From assembly GCA_024195585.1 (NCBI GenBank), contig SWBL01000083.1:94501-158500 (forward strand): DNA of 64,000 nt, given 5' to 3'. A program made the position numbers and the translations under genes. Positions 60,506 to 64,000 of the stretch are shown piece after piece (the stretch's first letter is position 1; every line of letters starts with the position of its first letter). The notes under the pieces were generated by a model. The model was given only the letters and a program-made list of their open reading frames with translations, made no database searches and was not told the DNA's origin. This stretch comes from Aureobasidium sp. EXF-3400 (taxonomy: Eukaryota; Ascomycota; Dothideomycetes; Dothideales; Saccotheciaceae).

Positions 60506-61507
60506 ATGACTTACTCATACACTGTCTACAAGGGCTCCGAGTCCGGTGCCATCAAGAAGGCTACCAACACCAAGCCCGCCCTCACCGGCGACCAGGTCTT
60601 CATCAGAGTCACTGCCTCCGGTCTCTGCGGTACCGACATGCACTACCGCAAGGCCGATATGGCCCTTGGTCACGAGGGTGTCGGTGTCGTTGAGGAGACC
60701 GGCCCTGCCTGCACTCTCCTGAAGAAGGGAGACCGCGTTGGCTGGGGTTACGAGCACGACTCTTGCTCTCACTGCGAGCAGTGCCTGAAGGGTACTGAGA
60801 CCTACTGCCCTGAGAGAAAGATGTACGGTTACGCCGATGCCGACCAGGGTTCATTCGCTTCCCACGGTGTCTGGCGCGAGGCCTTCCTGTTCAAGACCCC
60901 CGACAGCCTTCCCGATGAGGCCGCTGCCCCTCTCCAGTGCGGTGGTGCCACCGTCTTCAACGCCCTCCACATGTACAACACCCAGCCCACCGACCGCATC
61001 GGTGTCGTCGGTGTTGGTGGTCTCGGTCACTTGGCCATCCAGTTCGCCGCCAAGATGGGTTGCGACGTCGTCGTCTTCTCTGGTACCGATTCCAAGAAGG
61101 ACGAGGCCAAGAGACTCGGTGCCAGCGAGTTCTACGCCACCAAGGGTATTGAGGAGTTCAAGGACGTCAAGCCAATCAACCGTCTGCTCGTGACCACCTC
61201 CGCTCAGGTCGACTGGAAGCTCTACCTCCCCGTCATGGCCCCTGGCGGTACCATCTTCCCTCTTTCCGTCGACGAGGGTGACTTCAAGATCCCCTACATG
61301 GGTCTCCTCGCCCAGGGTCTCACCGTCCAAGGCTCCATCGTCGCTCCCCGCTTCATCCACAAGAGAATGTTGGAGTTCGCCGCCCACCACCAGATCAAGC
61401 CCATCACCCAGCACTACGAGATGAACGAGGAGGGCATCGAGAAGGCCATGAAGGACCTTGACGAGGGCAACGTTAGATACAGAGCCGTTCTGTTCAACAA
61501 GGCCTAA
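60506..61507 (+). CDS. Zinc-dependent medium-chain alcohol dehydrogenase
   Basis: Single exon, 333 residues from MTYSYTVYKG at 60506. Catalytic zinc ligands are Cys in ASGLCGTDMHY and His-Glu in ALGHEGVGVVE. The structural zinc site is CSHCEQCLKGTETYC. The Rossmann motif is GVVGVGGLGHLAIQFA. It belongs to the cinnamyl-alcohol/NADP-dependent ADH branch that reduces aldehydes or oxidises primary alcohols in the cytosol. Codon use is extremely biased to C-ending codons, more than in any neighbour except MBF1, which points to very high expression. The ORF starts at 60467, but the upstream 13 codons read as leader. Confidence 0.94.
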   Translation: MTYSYTVYKGSESGAIKKATNTKPALTGDQVFIRVTASGLCGTDMHYRKADMALGHEGVGVVEETGPACTLLKKGDRVGWGYEHDSCSHCEQCLKGTETYCPERKMYGYADADQGSFASHGVWREAFLFKTPDSLPDEAAAPLQCGGATVFNALHMYNTQPTDRIGVVGVGGLGHLAIQFAAKMGCDVVVFSGTDSKKDEAKRLGASEFYATKGIEEFKDVKPINRLLVTTSAQVDWKLYLPVMAPGGTIFPLSVDEGDFKIPYMGLLAQGLTVQGSIVAPRFIHKRMLEFAAHHQIKPITQHYEMNEEGIEKAMKDLDEGNVRYRAVLFNKA

Positions 61508-61703
61508 AAAGTTATGATATCGCGTTTTGGATAATACCCGGCAAGCTTTTGAGCTGCTTACAGACTAGCAGGGCTACGTCTATGAATGTTGGATCTTCAA
61601 AAATGAATACTTAATACTATCTTCCATCAACCATGTTTTGTTCCTGCTGTGATGTTTTTTTGGAGTACGTGAGACCGCTTACGTTGGATTCGTATCATTC
61701 GAC

Positions 61704-63657
61704 TCAGTACAGCATCGTCTTCTCCAACTCTCGTGCTATGTCGAGTATCCTTCCATCCCTCCCTGTCGCCCCGATGAGCATGACTATGGTTCCAGGGTAT
61801 CCTTGTGGCGCGTCTGTAACCCTGGGACCCATACTGACGCTGCATAGATTCAAGCTTTCGATGAGGGGGCGGTTTTGCTCCGCCCGGTCTGAAGCAGAGT
61901 GACATGAACATGTTGTCAAGGGGTCAAACAAAACATCCACAGTCTCCAGGATCTTTGCCGCTTGCCAAGACAACTCCATCTGTTTGGTCTGGAGCTCCAG
62001 TACTACCTTTATACTACCAGTTCCTCTGGCCGCTGACAAAGACAGAGCTTGAGTGACTTCTTTGGCTTGCTCGAATACGCTCCAATTGATCTCTTTGGCG
62101 CGTCCGCCGGCTGCTTGAAGATGATGAATAGCCTTTGCAGTGCAGAGATGGTGAAAGGTATCAGAGCAGCAGGAACTGGATCTCAGCGAGCCGAACGTAA
62201 AGCCACCGACTCTGGGACCACGGAAGTCGACGTGCCAAACCCATGAGTTTATAACGGCTTGAGGCACGATGAACGTGTCTTTTTGACTGATAGTGTGATG
62301 CTCGATGACCAGCCAAACCATGCGTGCCTCATCACTGGACTGGGCCACGATAGCTGTCGGTCTGGTCTTCCAGTGGGTCGGAGGCCTGGTATCGATAGAA
62401 GTAGGGCGGAACACGGTGATCTTTGTCGATACACCAGTTTGGGCGATGCTCGACAGGTTGCCGTCCAGAGCGAATGAGACCGAGAGGACAGCCACTGAGG
62501 CTGAGGATCTAGGGGAAATCCCCACCATCAATGCACCAGCATCGACCAATGCGTCTATCTCTGCATAGTCCTCATATCTCGCGATTGTAAAAGGAATACC
62601 GTAAAGCGGTGGCAGTGGTTTGCCAGCGAATCTTTGTTGCAAGGCCTCTGCCTGTTGAAGCAATACATCCAGATCTGTGAGAATGGCCCCCAAGTTTGGG
62701 TCCTGACGAAGATATTCTGATGCTCTTCTAGCAGCAATTCGGATAACATCTACCGGTCTTAACGTGTTCTCACGATAAGCTTGAGATAGGTCTGAGATCG
62801 ACATACTTTTCAATGCGGTTGAAGCATGAGGAACATGATTGAGTGTTGTTTCAGAGTCGCACAACTCGACGAGATCTGTAGATGCACCGACGTAGCCGAA
62901 AAGGCCATCGTAGGCACAGATAGTCGCGTTGGCGCTCGTCACCAAGTTGACATCAAAGCCCGATGTACAGCTGTGAATACAGATCAGCAATCTAGATAGA
63001 GAAGAGATGACACCGGTGTAAGTTGTTTACTCGATCAGTATGCAGCACTCGAAGCCGCGATCGGCAGCCTCTCGAGCTGTGGTATTTACACAGCATCTAC
63101 CTTGTTAATAAACTAGGGTTCAATAAACCGTGCCATGGGAGGAGGTCATACTCGGTAGTCACACCAGCAAGCAGCAGATGTGTGATGCCTCGGTTTAGCA
63201 GAGCCCGGTGGAAGTCGGTTCTCCAAAATGATCCTTTTCCAGGTTTATCAATGACAACTTCACCTGGCAAAGGCCTAAGCTCATCGATAACATCGTGGCC
63301 ATACTCGCCTCTGACCAGCAATCGACCCATGGGTCCTGGCTCCCCAATACCGATTGTGTGGTGGCCATTGGGAGCATTCATCTGTCTCAGCCTTTTAGAA
63401 GCAGGCAGATCTGACAGATCCGGGAAGTGTCCCTCTCGAGTATGCATAACATAGAGTCCTAGCTTCCGGGATGCTTCCAAGACTCTTTGGACCACCGGAA
63501 CAATTTTACGCACGCTGTTGATCACTGTGTCATCACCGCATTGGATGCTGCCAAATCCCCCAGGCTCGAGAAAGTCTCGCTGCATATCAATGATGACCAA
63601 CGCGGTTGACTCTGGACGAAATCGGAATGCATATGGTATGGCGTTTGGTAACTCCAT
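61704..63657 (-). CDS. Fusion of biuret-hydrolase-like isochorismatase and allophanate-hydrolase-like amidase
   Basis: Three exons, 63657-63152, 63096-63031 and 62970-61704, encode 612 residues. Residues 1-235 are a cysteine hydrolase of the isochorismatase fold with its triad intact: Asp24 (IIDMQRDF), Lys138/141 (DKPGKGSF) and Cys171 (TTECCVNTTAREA). HTREGHFPDLSDLPASKR and IGEPGPMGRLLVRGE are features shared with biuret/ureidoacrylate-type amidohydrolases. Residues about 245-612 resemble the amidase-signature fold of allophanate hydrolase (PLYGIPFTI, DALVDAGALMVG, a C-terminal GYPGTIVMLIGATGRDG), but the catalytic Lys and the Gly-Gly-Ser-Ser-Gly motif are missing. The last half may be inactive or damaged. 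Splice sites were placed by frame and continuity (GVTTE to CCVNTT; LIDCTSG). Confidence 0.75.
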
Positions 63658-64000
63658 AGTGTTCTAGGGTAACCCTATCTATAGAATGTTAAAAATCTTA
63701 TACTTTTAGAGATAGGGTTATACTAAAAATTCTTAAATTTTATATAGAATTTTTATCTTTTAGGTCGGTTTTTTTCGAAATAGGTTAATACTTTTTAAAC
63801 TAAATTTCGAGTTTAAAACTAATTTTTATAGCTAAGTAAGGTTAGTACTAGTGTTCTTATTAGTAGGGTAGCATATAAATTGTTTATAGGTTACTTTTCG
63901 AATTATAGTATAAATCGCTACTAAAAATGAAAATTTAGAGAGCTTAAATTTAATAATTATTTTTTAACTATTCTATACTAATATTAAGGGGTATTATCTA
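63658..64000. repeat. AT-rich, TpA-rich block (probable RIP-affected repeat) reaching the window end
   Basis: Composition changes abruptly 3' of the fusion gene start: long A/T runs, many TA dinucleotides and almost no CpG. No ORF of note occurs. This looks like the edge of an AT-rich, RIP-mutated transposon tract, as known in compartmented ascomycete genomes. An 11-base inverted repeat (TAACCCTATCT at 63670-63680; AGATAGGGTTA at 63710-63720) lies at its border. The element type cannot be told from this fragment. Confidence 0.65.

Noticed and set aside
63097..63657. Stand-alone isochorismatase ending at the TAG at 63097
   Set aside because: That stop falls in an intron. Splicing restores the catalytic Cys motif (TTECCVNTT) and continues into the second domain.

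Overview
The window is nuclear DNA of a filamentous ascomycete (Pezizomycotina). The class Dothideomycetes fits but is an inference. Most genes carry short introns of about 50-70 bases, with GT(A/G)xGT donors, CTAAC/CTGAC-like branch sites and CAG/TAG acceptors. Genes are dense on both strands, and the protein set is typical of such fungi (Rlm1, Slt2, Msb1, Fic1/Inn1, Mbf1, GH43, GH16, GMC oxidoreductase). I built 30 protein-gene models; splice sites were read by eye from donor/acceptor signals, reading frame and family continuity.

Layout. 1-7.2 kb: the 3' end of an unrecognised gene, then LCP5 (ribosome biogenesis), a penta-EF-hand protein, the MADS factor RLM1 and a small DUF3140 protein. 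8.5-18 kb: MSB1, a metallo-beta-lactamase-fold protein, an Inp2/vezatin-type membrane protein and a basic protein of unknown function. 18-26 kb: SDH5 (complex II assembly), a BTB-like protein, the p24 cargo receptor ERV25, a proline racemase-family enzyme and an amino-acid/choline-type permease. 27-38 kb: a secreted GH43 arabinanase, an isochorismatase-AlkB fusion, an HMCES-type SRAP protein, an Mgr3-like mitochondrial TPR protein and a peroxisomal dienoyl-CoA isomerase. 39-55 kb: a secreted GMC oxidoreductase with an unusual tail, MBF1, an F-box protein, the MAP kinase SLT2, the C2 cytokinesis protein FIC1/INN1, an unknown nuclear-looking protein and a TauD-type dioxygenase. 55-64 kb: a decayed tRNA-like element, a small membrane protein, a GH16-LysM-PAN cell-wall protein, a highly codon-biased zinc alcohol dehydrogenase, and an isochorismatase (biuret-hydrolase-like)/amidase fusion. 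The fusion gene abuts an AT- and TpA-rich block that runs to the window end.

How genes relate. Several act in cell-wall integrity and polarity: SLT2 (the kinase), RLM1 (its classical target), MSB1, FIC1/INN1 and the Crh-like GH16 protein. They are spread over about 55 kb, so this is loose linkage rather than an operon-like cluster. The hydroxyproline/proline enzyme and the permease are convergent neighbours.

Most worth a second look: the biuret-hydrolase-like/amidase fusion at the edge of the AT-rich block; the AlkB protein fused to an isochorismatase fold that has lost two of its three catalytic residues; the GH16-LysM-3xPAN architecture; and the SRAP protein with two PCNA-box-like motifs.
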